Shown in pieces: positions 45,247-57,977 of a stretch of DNA of 64,000 nt. Position numbers and translations under genes: made by a program. The first letter of the stretch is position 1, and each line of letters opens with the position of its first letter. This DNA comes from Micromussa lordhowensis (lineage: Eukaryota > Cnidaria > Anthozoa > Scleractinia > Lobophylliidae), in NCBI GenBank assembly GCA_964020085.1, contig OZ026595.1, positions 20,450,153 through 20,514,152 on the forward strand, written 5' to 3'. The notes under the pieces were generated by a model, which worked only from the letters and a program-made list of their open reading frames with translations, was not told the origin of the DNA and searched no databases.

Positions 45247-48200
45247 TATGGCGTTATATCCCCGCCAAAAATCGACTTTTGTTTTTGACCTTTAAGTTTC
45301 CATTTCAATATTTAAGTTTACAATTTAGATTACAACTTTTAAGGAAAACATTCTTACTTTAAATGCAACCTTATACGTTTGTAATCATTTGAAGTGTTAA
45401 GATATGCGTTATATCCCCGCCAAAAATCAAGTTGTGCTCTCGACATTCAAGTTTTAGCTTAAACAATTATGTTTACTATTTCGAAATCAACATTCGAATA
45501 CAAAACCGTTTCTTTGCGTTTGACATCATATCTTTCCAACCAACACTCAAGTTTTCCATTCAACAATCGACTTTTCGCTTCAGCAATAAAGTTCTTGCCT
45601 CGACATTCATCCTTTATGGTTTAACAATCAAGATTGTCCGATGAAGAACAATACCACTTTGAAACTGAGGTCTTCGCTTTTATGAAATACCGAAGAAGAC
45701 TCGAAGATACGCAAAGCACAACTTTTGTGTTCAACATTGAAGTTTTGATTTGAACTTCACGCTTCACTGGACACACTCAAGGTCAGGCAGTAAGGCATGC
45801 GCACTGTGAGCCTAACCACAATGCCCTAACGGAGGATTTACTACACCGACGAAGCACATGACTAGCCTACACGACTGCTACGGTTCGTGACATTTGTATA
45901 TTTGCCGTTCTCTGTTCAGTCTCTCGACCTTTTTTGTTGCTTCACTCGTGTTTATGAAGGGCACTTCATGTTGTGTTATAAAGAGGATTTTTTAGTAGAG
46001 CTGAGCCGTTAGACTGTGCTATAGCAAATTTAGAGGTCATTGGTCTGCATAGTTTCCGCTGTTATCGGCATGTCGCTCTGCAGAGTTCGACACCTCTGTA
46101 ATTTGCGATGTGTTTATGTATTGCTTAGGCTCATTTCTAATGCAAGATATGTCTCCTCGAATTTGCTTTCGAGGGATAAAATATGAAATTTACCGTGAAC
46201 ATGTTACTTGCATCATATAGTGTGACGCCGGGCCCGGCTGTTTGATTAAAACTGCATGCAAGTACAGTATGTAGATTCCTATCACGGATATCATATTTGT
46301 CCTCTCACGTTTTTCTTCGGAGACGCCGTAGCTTAACTTCGAGAAAGCTATACGTTTGTCTAGTCTAAAGTCGTTCTTATGTTTCTTGCATACAGTATAT
46401 CTGATCGAGCTTACTTTAAGTTTCTTGCACTCGATGTTTAGGTTTATTCCTCCTTTTGTTCGTTCTCACACCACATGATTCAAATGTAGCTGTTTACGCA
46501 CATTACAGAGGGGTGTCACGAAAACTCAGACCCCGAAAACTCAGACCCCGTAAACTCAGACCCCTCAAAATTAAAAAAATAAAAAATAAAATTCGTCTCA
46601 AGTGTTATCATCTGAATTGCTCTCCTATGGTCACGTAATGTTCATATGCAACAGCAATAATAAGGCGAGATATTTAACTTGCCCGGTTGATCGCCGGCGC
46701 GTCGATCAAAGAGTGTAAGACAAATAAGGTTCAAAACAGCAGCCGACACTGTTTCTCAAATCAGTTTTCAGACTTTTTTTCAGATCCGAAAACTCAGACA
46801 TCTTGAGATTTAAAAAAGACATTAAACTCGTATCAGTTCTCATTACTTTGATCGTCCTTTATGAACGATGATCACAAGCAACAGCCAGAAAGTAGAGATT
46901 TTTATCTTCGCTGGTATATCGTTAGCGTATTTCCGGCGAGTGACAGCCGATCGCAGGCTAGTTTATCGCTGCCTCCTCGATTTAAAAACAGTGAAAAACC
47001 GACAATCGATGTTTCGAAGAGTAGCCGACATAAATTCTGATTACATTTGGTGGCCACGTTTTTACTGAAGAGATAAAAAGACAGAGTCGCTGCAACAAGT
47101 GTTATGCAGAGTCGCTGTAAGAATTATTCAATAATATTCAATAATAAGTCGGTTTTGTATCCATAGAGCTCGAAGACTCTTGTCACGCAATCACCACACA
47201 ATATAACGATATACCAGCGAAGATAAAAATCTCTACTTTCTGGCTTTTGCTTGTGATCATCGCTCATAAAGGACGATCAAGGTAATGAGAACTGATACGA
47301 GTTTAATGTCTTTTTTAAATCTCAAGATGTCTTTGTTTTCGGATCTGAAAACAAGTCTGAAAACTGATTTGAGAAACAGTGTCGGCTGCTGTTTTGAACC
47401 TTATTTGTCTTAGGCCCGGTTCATACGTCGCATTTCTGCCGTGTCGAATTCAATTCAATTAAGTGCGGCAGAAATGCGACAACTGATTCATACGTCGAAT
47501 TTCTGCCCAATTTAATTCGTTGAATTGAGTTAGACACGGCAGAAATGCGACGTATGAACCGGGCCTTACACTCTTTGATCAACACGCCAGCGATCAACTG
47601 GACAAGATAAATATCTCGCCTTATTATTGCTGTTGGATATGAACATTGCGCGACCATAGGAGAGCAATTCAGATGATATAAACACTTGACACGAATTTCC
47701 TTTTTTTATTTTTTAATTTAAGGGGTCTGAGTTTTCGGGGTCTGAGGTTTCGGGGTCTGAGTTTCCGTGACACCCATTACAGAGGTGTCAAACTCTGCAA
47801 AGTGACATGCCATGTGCTTAGGCTCACAGTGCGCATGCCTCATTGCCTGACCTTGAGTGTGTCCAGTGAAGCGTGAAGTTCAAATCAAAACTTCAATGTT
47901 GAATACAAAAGTTGTGCTTTGTGTATCTTCGAGTCTTCTTCGGTATTTCATAAAAGCGAAGACCTCAGTTTCAAAGTGGTATTGTTCTTCATCAGACAAT
48001 CTTGATTGTTAAACCATAAAGGATGAATGTTGAGGCAAGAACTTTATTGCTGACGCGAAAAGTCGATTGTTGAATGGAAAACTTGAATGTTGGTTGGAAA
48101 GATATGATGTCAAACGCAAAGAAACGGTTTTGTATTCGAATGTTGATTTCGAAATAGTAAACATAATTGTTTAAGCTAAAACTTGAATGTTGAGAGCACA

Positions 48201-48386
48201 ACTTGATCTTTGGCGGGGATATAACGCATATCTTAACACTTCAAATGATTACAAACGTATGAGGTTGCATTTAAAGTAAGAATGTTTTCCTTAAAAGTTG
48301 TAATCTAAATTGTAAACTTAAATATTGAAATGGAAACTTAAAGGTCAAAAACAAAAGTCGATTTTTGGCGGGGATATAACGCCATA
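45247..48386. mobile_element. Large foldback element of 3.1 kb
   Basis: The outer ends are inverted: TATGGCGTTATATCCCCGCC on the left, GGCGGGGATATAACGCCATA on the right. The inverse match extends, with few changes, through most of both arms: about 45247-45890 with 47780-48386, 46480-46700 with 47570-47770, and 46730-46930 with 47200-47400. Frames at 45432-45644 (+) and 47992-48201 (-) are mirror images, showing the arms are copies rather than genes. There is no transposase. A TA next to both ends could be a target duplication. Confidence 0.8.
47413..47566. mobile_element. Harbinger-like MITE nested in the foldback arm
   Basis: It is 154 bp with ends GGCCCGGTTCATACGTCGCA / TGCGACGTATGAACCGGGCC, flanked by TTA on both sides (47410-47412 and 47567-47569). 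The opposite arm near 46710 has the uninterrupted site (GTGTAAGACAAATAAGG), so the insertion and its 3-bp duplication can be read directly. TTA/TAA duplication is typical of PIF/Harbinger. Confidence 0.8.
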
Positions 48387-49211
48387 TTATCGCACCTTTT
48401 TTGGCACGCTTCGGTAACAAATAATTTAATTTCTATATACCCCCTGAGAGTATTAATGAACTAAAAGTGGGTCTTGAGCGCTTGACTCTACTTCCTGAAA
48501 TTCCAGCTAAACCACTTAGTAAACATCAGCAGGCAATGCCAAGCTTAAAAAGATTAGATCATTCTTGAAAGATTATTTCTTTCTTTTTAGAGTTTAGACA
48601 TTTGACGTACATCTGTAGGTCATGCAGTCAAGTCTTTGAAACAAAAGCTAAGACAACAGGCTGAGGAAAACACACGGACATTGATAGTTATTTCCATATT
48701 GTCAATGAATCGCCCGGCAGATTGCCTTTTGCACTACTTCATACTGAGCCTGGAGGACGGTGTCTGTGACGAAGTGCAGTTTCAAAAATCTTTGGAAAGT
48801 AATCGAGTTTCTTGTCGCTACAATAGCACTGAGGGGGACGGGTGGTATGGTGATTTTCAAGTATCTTTGAAGATCAGTGCCAAATTCTTAATCAATGCTC
48901 AGGGGAGACCGTAATACTCTTAGTAGCTACATGTAGATCAAAAAGCTTATTAAACAACGTTAAAGATTGCTTTGAGCGCTAGATTCGAGGACGGGACGAT
49001 GCAGCAAGAGAGTTATCAAATTGAAAGGGAACGGTTTATATGATAAGTCAGCGACGTCTATTCGCTTTTACCCTTTTCTACCAGTAACTCACAAGATACC
49101 GACAGTAAAGTATTACACAATAACACTTCAAAATGAAAAGAAAACGACGTGATTACTTTGAAATAAGCTAAAATACGCCGCAAATCTCTGATCTTCACGA
49201 TAGAAAGGGCC
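48387..49211. other. Noncoding stretch
   Basis: No gene or repeat is recognised. Confidence 0.35.
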
Positions 49212-49626
49212 GATCCGCACTAGCAAAAAAGTTGTTTATTTAAACAAATTGTCTGTCTTCACCAACGTACTACAAGTGCGGATTGTCACGACTTAAATTT
49301 TGGCCGAGGCGGACAAATCCTCAAACGCGCGCATCGCCGACAAAATTTGTCCCGAGTAAAAACTGGACAAAACTGGACGTTTACATAGACAAAATTGTGC
49401 ATATCGTGTCAGTCATTTGTCAAAAAAGCTTTTAACGGTATTATTGAACGTCCCGGTTGTTTCTCGCGCGTGTGGCGAAATACGATATTGAAAATGTTGT
49501 CAGCATTTGACGACTTTCACCACAGTCAATGCGGATCAGTGCAACCGGCGAGACAACGGTTGTCACGACAAAATTTGTCCTCGGATTTTGTCACGGACAA
49601 TTGCAATTTTGTCTGCTAGTGCGGAT
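49212..49626. mobile_element. Nonautonomous inverted-repeat element
   Basis: The 14-bp ends GATCCGCACTAGCA / TGCTAGTGCGGATC enclose repeated ACAAAATTTGTC-type palindromes. No transposase; 415 bp. Confidence 0.6.
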
Positions 49627-49686
49627 CTGCGCAAGGTCTTCGTTGGAAGATGTTTTCTCCGTTTGAATTATAAGCTGCACAACAGG

Positions 49687-49775
49687 CGACGACGACGACG
49701 CCAACGATGACGACGACGACGACGACGACGCCGAGGATGACGACGACGACGATGCCGACGCTGAGGACGACGCCT
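49687..49775 (+). repeat. Degenerate (GAC)n microsatellite
   Basis: GACGACGAC runs are interrupted by CCGA and GATG units. Confidence 0.85.
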
Positions 49776-52700
49776 GGTCAAAAATGAACTTATATTTCGC
49801 AATGTCTACATCTGTTCAGTACGCCGCCGGCAAATGGCTCTAAAAAAGCGCTCAGGCTAAATATGCAACGACAGCGTTCAGTTTCAAATGAAAATACGAA
49901 TCTCATACTACGCAGACTTGGTCATTTCACGTTCTTGTTTTGGAGAGGACGGCAAATAAATTGATTTATAGCGCACGTCCACAGCTATTGTTTTGCTCAC
50001 TAAGCCTTTTGTTTGGTGACGTTCTCGTTGCCGTCGTTGTCGTGGTTTGCTCAAGCTCCCAAAAGTCGCCAATTTTCTCTAGTTCACTGTTCCCGTATTT
50101 CTCATTTGAACACCCGTTTATTTATTACCTGTCAAATTGTTATTGACTTTTTTACTGGTTACCCAGAAAACAACTACAGTCGAGCTTCCTTCATTTAATC
50201 ATCATTTGAAATTTGGTACATCAGAAAAAGGACACGATAGAAATATCGTCAAAGAGTTCTTTTATAGCCATCATCAACCCAGCCAAACAACCAACAAACC
50301 AAACTAATATAACAACATATATTCAACCCAAATATAAAGCATGGATTTTATTTCAAAGTGAACAAAGGCCTAGGACTATTTTAAAAAACATCTGCCGACC
50401 ATTGATGATTAATGCATTCTGATAAATTCAAAGAACTTTGACATTATTCATTCAAAGTACTGTCTGCTTGAATCAAATCTGTAACCGCCAACTAGCTTGT
50501 TGAGTTAAAACTTGAAAAGATGAAAAAATCACGGATCCCTTTGCGTGATCCCCACAGGCACTGATGGCCATATGTCGTGACTTGGTTCAGTTGTTAACAG
50601 AAATTTCCATCACGCCAAAGTGAACATGGGCTATTTCATTATTTCGTTAGTAAGTGACCATGAAAATTCAGTTCCCTGTATCAGCAGAAGACAAAGACAC
50701 TAAGTTTATAGTGTATAGTTTATAGTGTATAGTTCGATTGTACCGGAACAAGGTTGTTTTCAACACATGGTTTGTAATGAAAATGAAACCAGATACGTCG
50801 AAATGCACGAGATGATTTGAATAATGAGCTCTTGAGTTTCGACAAGCCTTTCATGAAATTATGAAAAATACGGGAAAGTAGTTTAAATAAGCCCCGCCAG
50901 CCGCTTAGAAGGCTGCGGTATTAAAGTGTATAAAACATATATCAGTCAGAGGTTTATTACCTGAATAATAGAACAATACTCAGCAAGAGACGAAATAGAT
51001 AAGCCCATAAAAACCTCACCTCTTGCAACCGGGTTACATCCACAACACGCTTAAGCCACTCGGTTATCAGGCACGAATTAACGTTTCAGAAAACCGACGC
51101 AAGCTTTAGGCCTCTGTGATACCCTCGTTCGGCGAGCCGAGATCAAGAACCATCACCGAAATCAAGGCAGGTTGTAAGCCAGACGGCGAATTTATGCTAA
51201 TAAAACAATGACAGCGTGTAGGCAAGGCTTCGAGTTCAGCGCACACTCACCTTTATAACAAGATGAACCGATGATCTGAGTAATGAATTACAGATGTCCT
51301 CAGCAGAATGTCAGTTGATGGGATGGATTACAAGTCTAAAATTCCTAATGAGCAATGGTGGAGGTCTGGTGATGAGAACATCACTTCCTGCCAGAACATT
51401 GTTTCTTATTTCTTCGTATAAAACACTTCAGGCCATCAATTAATAGACGAGAAAGAGAGAAAAGAATCCCTTAGCCGTAGTAAATGGTTTGAACTGAAGG
51501 GAATCGACCGTGGGGACTTCCATATAGAAAGGGACGGGGGAGCTCGTCGGAAATTTTGAAAAGCACCCCTTATCCTGTTTTGTGGGCGAGGATTGAAATT
51601 TTGATCACGGAGGTGTCAATTCTAAAACAAAACATTATATTCTGTCATATTTTTTCGGCTCAATACCCTGAAAGGAACTGCAAAAGCTCCTGCTGGCTGC
51701 ACACCCTGAGAGATATGGTTATTCGCTGTTCATTTAACGCGCGCTAGTATCCACTATCCACGAGAATTTTCGTATTACTCTTTTAAATCGCACCTCTCTC
51801 AAGTCTATCAAAATAAACTTCTGAAATTCAAAACTACTCTTTTGAACCATCACTGTTAAATTAACAGGGTTTTACCTGGAATCAAAACTCTCTAAACTGA
51901 TAGATTGTTTACAGTGTATATTTTGATTTTATTTCAATTTTCTTCCATTTCCTTCAGTGAAAATTTCCTAAACTTTGACATTACAGGAAATTTGTCCAGA
52001 GAAATCTTCTGAAGGCCAAAAAATAGGGATTACAAAGGTAGTTTCGTCGCTTTTAGCGAATTTGTGTTTTTCAACTCCACTTAAAAGATTGTCTTAAAAT
52101 TTTCTTGATGAATTTGCAGATTTGAAGAAATTTCACCGAAGAAAACTGGAGATATTCACGTGCAAGTTGTGCATTTTTTCGATCACAGAACATTCGTCGC
52201 AGAAACACAAAAACTAGTGATAATTTGAATTTAAGGGACTTTCGGGGCAAGGAGCAATACACTCTTGTGCCATTTACAATCATGACGACCTGCCCATCTA
52301 ACTCAGTCGTTGTCATTTGCACTCAATGTCCTTCTTTACTTAGAACATTCATAGCAAATAAGATTGCCAGCAAAGCTTTTCCTTTCTTAAAATGTTGATG
52401 AAATGTCAGTTAAAGTATGCTAACGACTAAGCAACGATTTCTGAATGGCTCGTTTAGATTTTGACCTACGTCAGTCATTTTAGGTACGCGTGACTTGGTA
52501 TTCAAACTCGTCAGGTACACAGTTGAAATATAATAAATATCTCTGTTACTGATCTTGTCTTCTTCAGTGGTTCCAGCTTTTTGGAACTATAACGTATACC
52601 TTTCTGTTTTTTGCCTCTGCAACTTATGGGCCCAGCGCTTTGAACCTCGGCAATAAAATCGAAAAAGAAAAATCTCGGTCAGTAACTTACTTTATTATAT

Positions 52701-52978
52701 GGCTACAATAGTACGCGCGCTCTGATTGGCTGCTGAGCGGGCATTATTTTCTTGTAATGACCGGGCATTATAAACAAATTTTTCAATGTTAAATTTGACC
52801 TAGAACTTGGCGTAATAAAGGCAAAAGTTGTCTCATTTTCAAAGAAACTGTTTTTACTGTCCCCTCTGGTTTCGATTGCACGGTCAGGGTTTTCTCTGTT
52901 CAGTGAACATGGCCTCGAATGATCTCTCGCGCGCGCGAACGGATATTGGAAAGCGCTTACGGTTTTTCTCCAGCGCTA
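49776..52978. other. Noncoding stretch
   Basis: No gene is recognised on either strand; only short random frames. Confidence 0.4.
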
Positions 52979-52999
52979 AAAAGGCCATATAATAAACAA

Positions 53000-53210
53000 C
53001 TTATTAACCTCAACTTATTAACCTCAGCCTTGATGTATTGACCTCGCTGTCGCTCGGTCAATACATCAAGGCCTCGGTCTGAGATTTCCCTGTAATGACC
53101 TCACTCTCGGTTAATAAGTGGTATATATTGGCCTCGTTCTTTTTTTCGTGTTTATGGACCTCGACTCCGTCTCGGTCCATAAACACGCAAAAAAAGAACT
53201 CGGCCAATAT
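53000..53210. repeat. Cluster of foldback hairpins
   Basis: An outer pair CTTATTAACC/GGTTAATAAG (53000-53119) encloses GCCTTGATGTATTGACC / GGTCAATACATCAAGGC. A second hairpin at 53124-53210 has arms ATATTGGCC.. and ..GGCCAATAT with inner GTGTTTATGGACC / GGTCCATAAACAC. Both have a GACCTCG..CTCGGTC-type core. Confidence 0.75.
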
Positions 53211-53467
53211 CCAGCCATCTTAACCTCACACTTGGTCAATAACCCATACGTATGGACCTTGGACTCTGTTAGTGAGGTAGACACGGCTCCTTTGAATTGA
53301 TGAAAAAGAAGGGAAGGAAATAAATGTACAGTTAAAAACGCATGTTAGGGCTAACAGAGGGCGCGCTTTGATCATTGTCTCAAGAATCTCGATTTCCCAT
53401 TTCTGATTTCGTTGGAAAACGAAATTTGAAGTTCGATTCCTTTTGAAGAGATGTGGATTTTATTGTT

Positions 53468-53591
53468 CTTTTGTTTGCTTGCAAATTAGCCCTTGTTGCC
53501 TCGTTCGATTCAAGGGAAAATATTCTTTTGAATTTCGAGTTTAAGAACCTCGTGACGAGGCAACAAGGGCTAAGTTGAAGACAAACAAAAG
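53468..53591. repeat. Foldback hairpin
   Basis: The arms CTTTTGTTTG..TAGCCCTTGTTGCCTCG and CGAGGCAACAAGGGCTA..CAAACAAAAG enclose a loop of about 50 nt. Confidence 0.75.
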
Positions 53592-53628
53592 ACCACTAAA
53601 ATAGTGGCCATTTTGGAATAAGGTGTAT

Positions 53629-53853
53629 TAAATTCTCAACCTCGGATAATGCAATTCTAGCTTTCTGATTTGTTCACTAGATCTCGGTTACCAGCCATTA
53701 TACCTGCGTTTGACCTCATATGGAAATGAATGCGGCAAATGTCGCCCAGCATAAAATTTTCAGCATTTCGTTTTGGCACCCGGAAGTCACATCACTTTCC
53801 GGTCGTTTCTTAGACTTTAATAAAATTTAGCAAAACCGAAGGTTGAGAATTTA
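53629..53853. repeat. Short inverted-repeat element, copy 2
   Basis: It matches 33201-33577 in its first 130 bp and in the last 40, with a shorter middle, and has the same TAAATTCTCAACC.. and ..GGTTGAGAATTTA ends. Confidence 0.7.
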
Positions 53854-53896
53854 ATAAAACAATTATTCCATTCGCGCTTGTTGGATATGAGACTGG

Positions 53897-53932
<36 letters not shown>

Positions 53933-53941
53933 CTGTTAATT
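53853..53941. repeat. Foldback element, family 1, short copy
   Basis: It has AACAATTATTCCA..TGGAATAACTGTT ends and GTTGGATATGAGA arms, but the GCCAACTCGG core is deleted. Confidence 0.8.
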
Positions 53942-55496
53942 ATCCTGTATCTTATATTAAATTTTAATACTGACAAGAATTTCCAGAGACCAATACTTTT
54001 CTTGGCTTTAGTGTTTATGCTGGCTGTTTTTCAGAGTTATGCATGCTGTCTAGGACGTCTGAAACCACCGTGACGGAAGCAATTAGGTTTTCATACAGAA
54101 CAGATCCAAAGCGGGCAGCCGTCATGACTTCACATTCAGCGACGCAGGAAATTCTGGTCGTTTGTTAGTGCGAAGCAATAAGTAGCCATCTCCCTATACG
54201 CCGCCAAAAAGTTATATCCTCTCACAAAGCAAGCAGCACCCTGCATTAACTCAAACGCGCTTGTTTTGTTTTTTTTTTACAGGAAACGCGGATTATGCGG
54301 CGTAAGAATTTTACAGTTAATTTCCTCTGACAACACAGAAGGTGTAGACAGTTCGCGTCTGCTGAGAAAAGAAGAGTACAACGTGGTTCTTTTCCCGGGG
54401 GGGACTCCCACGTAAAAAGGACAGGGGTGCTCGTCAGAAATTTAGAAAATAATTAAATAAAATAATTAATTCCTGAGCGGGGGCGTGGCTCGAGATGTTT
54501 TTCAACCCTGAGAGGTACCAGTTCTAAAACAACACGTATTATCCCCCGTCATACTTTTTCGGCTAAGTACACTAAAAGATACCGCAAAACCTCCCGCCTG
54601 GGACCTTTTGAGGCTGAACACTCTAAGAGATACCAAAGCTGCGTTTTTAACCCCTAAAAGGTATGACGACCACCCCCGTATTTTTTTGTATGGGATCCCC
54701 CCTCCGGGTTCTTTTCGGCAAGACGCTAGTTCAGTCCACCCATGTATGTATTAGCAGGCCCATAATAAATTGACGCGTAACTCGATGCGAGACGTGCGAG
54801 GTGTGATCTAACCATGAGAGCAAAGCGTAGTGCATGAGAAAGGATAACATTGTTTGATATGTAAATATTTTAGATCCAACAGCTCGTAGTTATTCCCGTT
54901 TTAACCAGCGTGGATTAAGTCAGAACAAGATACGGGTTGTAGTGGTGGATCAGATTATGCAAATTAGAGTTGGTCTATGATATATATGTTTTATTTCCCA
55001 TCGCAATTCCGCTGTTATGCAGGTACATCAAGTATCGTTTGATATCTCTAGGGTGACCATGTTGTTACAAAAAAATGGTGTCGATAAAAATCGGTATTGA
55101 TCAAATGATTAACGACGGAAATCGCTGAAAATCAATAAAATCATGTTGTGTGTCAAATTGATATTATCGACTTTTCATGATTTTATCGATTTATAACGAA
55201 AGTACGATATTGTTCATTTGGTCGGCGTGAATAAGAACAGAAGTATTTGTGGTAAAATAGTGTCAGGAAATCCTTAGCTGCACTCGCATTCATACGATTC
55301 CTATGCTTAAAAACTAAAAACTAAAATGAATTCCCACAAGAGTCATCGTCTCTTGATCTCCACATTCACATGAAAACTGATCTTTTGACAAGAAAATGAG
55401 AAACGTAGAAACTCACACTCTAGTATCGCTTTGGACCCCAGCTGAACCACGCTCTCGCAAGTAAATATCTTAGAACACATAATCTTAAGCCGTGTT
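53942..55496. other. Noncoding stretch
   Basis: No gene or exon is recognised here. Confidence 0.35.
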
Positions 55497-55957
55497 CACA
55501 TTAGGCCTCGATTATGATCGAATTATAATCGAATTAATAAATAAATGGTAAAAAAAAAGAATTAAATATGATTATAATTGGATTACAATTACTTCAAACA
55601 ACCCAAAGGGGGTTGTTTGAAGTAATTACAGTGCGTGATTGAACAAAATGGCGGACACGTGGTGGCTTGTCTCATCCGTTGTTGCTGTTTCAGAGGGCGT
55701 ATTTTTCTTCTTTTAGCCTTCAATGCTTCCTTTGCCTTTCTCCTGGCCTCCAAATCAAGTATTGCGTTGAATATCATGGCAGCTGTTCGATAGGGCGCCA
55801 TTTTGTTTTCAACTTTAAATTGCGAGGTTACCCTGCCAAGTTTATTTGAATTTTCGCAGATGTGAATAGAACCATAATTGAATAAAATCGAATGGAGTAT
55901 GATAGATTGAATCGTAATTCAGTTGAATATAATTAACATTTAGTGTGAACACGGCTT
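55497..55957. mobile_element. Nonautonomous inverted-repeat element
   Basis: The 17-bp ends AAGCCGTGTTCACATTA / TAGTGTGAACACGGCTT (one mismatch) flank AT-rich arms with GATTATAATCGAATT-like repeats. No transposase; 461 bp. Confidence 0.65.
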
Positions 55958-56755
55958 TAGATTGGCGGTTCGAGCATATCGCAGGGATAGAGTAGTGGTG
56001 AGAGCGCTCGTCTTCCACCAATGCGAGTTTGTCGTTGGTTCCCGCCTTGTTCGGAGGGTTTCTGTCCGGTTTTCCTTTCCGGCCACAAAAACCAACATTT
56101 CCAAATTCCAATTCGACCAGGATCATAGGACTTGCATGAAAACCAGCTAAGGTTGACGTGGCTTCCTCTCTAAATATTGTAAATATATACGTATACCTTG
56201 GTATGGGTGGGTTTGCCATAACTATTTTATCCCTTTTTAAAGCCGTTCATCAGTTGACGTACTGTTTGCGTGAAGTTAGTTGTCATTTCTAGTAAAAATT
56301 CCGATGACGAGCTAGAAAAATCTTCCAAAGTAATTCGATGACATGCAGGAGTACCCAACGACCATTTTTGACTAAATTGATCATACAATGTTGTAACCAC
56401 TAATAGAATGTTTCTGCGTCAATCTTCGTTAATATGTAACTCTCCTATAGGAAAAAATACCCGTTCTTCACTGCCATCGATTAAGAGTTTCAGGAAACAA
56501 AACTCCCAAGCCAGCCATCGTGTAAGACGGGAGTTAACCAGCCAGCATAATTTAAAATGCGGAACGACACATATTGCCAGCCAGCGCATTAGGGACTTTG
56601 GAGTTTGCCAGCGAGCGGTGGCGTGCGTTTTGAGCCAGCCAGCGAGGTTTCAATTTTTCTGAAGGTTTCTATAAACATCAATAGTAATAAATACTAAAAA
56701 AATAAATGGAAAAATAAACAATAATAATAATAATAGAATAACAATATTAATAATG

Positions 56756-56820
<65 letters not shown>

Positions 56821-57419
56821 AAGAAGAAGAAGAAGAAGAAGAAGAGGTACTCGCAGTTTCTCGAAATAGAGGTCCTCGCTGAAATTTGGACTTGGGAAGT
56901 AGTTGCAGGGCGATCAAGATAGAAGATCCCAGACTTTGACCATAACGCGTAAACACGTAACAACGCTATGAACGCAGAGCCAAAATTATCGACTGAGCTA
57001 CAATGTCAGTATGGTTCTTTCCTCCCTCGGGTTTGCACTATAACAACTCGGAATTTAAGTGAAATACGAACTGCAAAGTCAAAGCATCAAATTTGCTCTT
57101 TTAATCAAATGGAAATGAGACCATTCGCTCTCTAAGTCCGCTGACCCAGGCGTATACACCGTGAACGATGAACAAGCGGTGGGATGAACGTCCAGTAACT
57201 GCGCACAGGAGTCACGTGTATAAAATGCACAAAATTGCTCAGTCAATCTGCCTTCCTGGTGTAAAGAGACGAAAAACTAAAACACATTCCAAGAATCCAA
57301 CGACAGGAATCCAGAAGCATTTGATCCCTCTGAAGAATGCTCAGTAAATTGCACAATCAAAACCGTATCGGTAGACATCAGTTCACATGCCAGGAATAGA
57401 GTCACTTGTTCTTTCTGAT
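55958..57419. other. Noncoding stretch with a compound microsatellite
   Basis: The only structure seen is (ATA)n followed directly by (AGA)n at about 56755-56846. No gene is recognised. Confidence 0.5.
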
Positions 57420-57977
57420 GAAAGGAAACGATAAAAGGTGATCACACGTCAAGAATGTACAGTCAATTAATCTTTTTCGCGAAACGTAACGATGACGAGG
57501 TAATCACATGCCAAGAATGCACTGCTTAGAGGACTCTTTTGTAAATCACTTATCAGTGAAATTGATCTCCTCAATAAAGATAATTATTATTATTATTATT
57601 ATTATTATTAAACGCAACAATGACGAGGTAATCACATGCCAAGAATGCACAGTCAATAAATCTTTTTCGCGAAACGTAACGATGACGAGGTAATCACATG
57701 CCAAGAATGGCAGTCAATAAATCTTTTTCGCGAAACGTAACGATGAAGAGGTAATCACATGCCAAGAATGCACAGTGAATTAATCTTTTTCGCGAAACGT
57801 AACGATGACGAGGTAATCACATGCCAAGAATGCACAGTCAATAAATCTTTTTCGCGAAACGTAACGATGACGAGGTAATGACATGCCAAGAATGCACAGT
57901 CAATAAATCTTTTTCGCGAAACGTAACGATGACGAGGTAATCACATGCCAAGAATGCACAGTCAATTAATCTTTTTT
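57420..57977 (+). repeat. 62-bp minisatellite
   Basis: About eight units contain AATCTTTTTCGCGAAACGTA, ACGATGACGAGGTAATCACA and TGCCAAGAATGCACAGTCAA. The first two units are diverged and separated by a (TTA)n run at 57580-57610; the last six are nearly identical. Confidence 0.9.

Noticed and set aside
45432..48201. Two nearly identical 70-residue proteins in opposite orientation
   Set aside because: They are the mirror arms of the foldback element; the similarity reflects the repeat, not gene duplication.
56694..56963. Phe/Leu- and Ser/Tyr-rich minus-strand frames
   Set aside because: They are translation of the (ATA)n(AGA)n microsatellite.
57420..57977. CRISPR-like array
   Set aside because: Units are contiguous 62-bp tandem copies without unique spacers, in a eukaryotic context.
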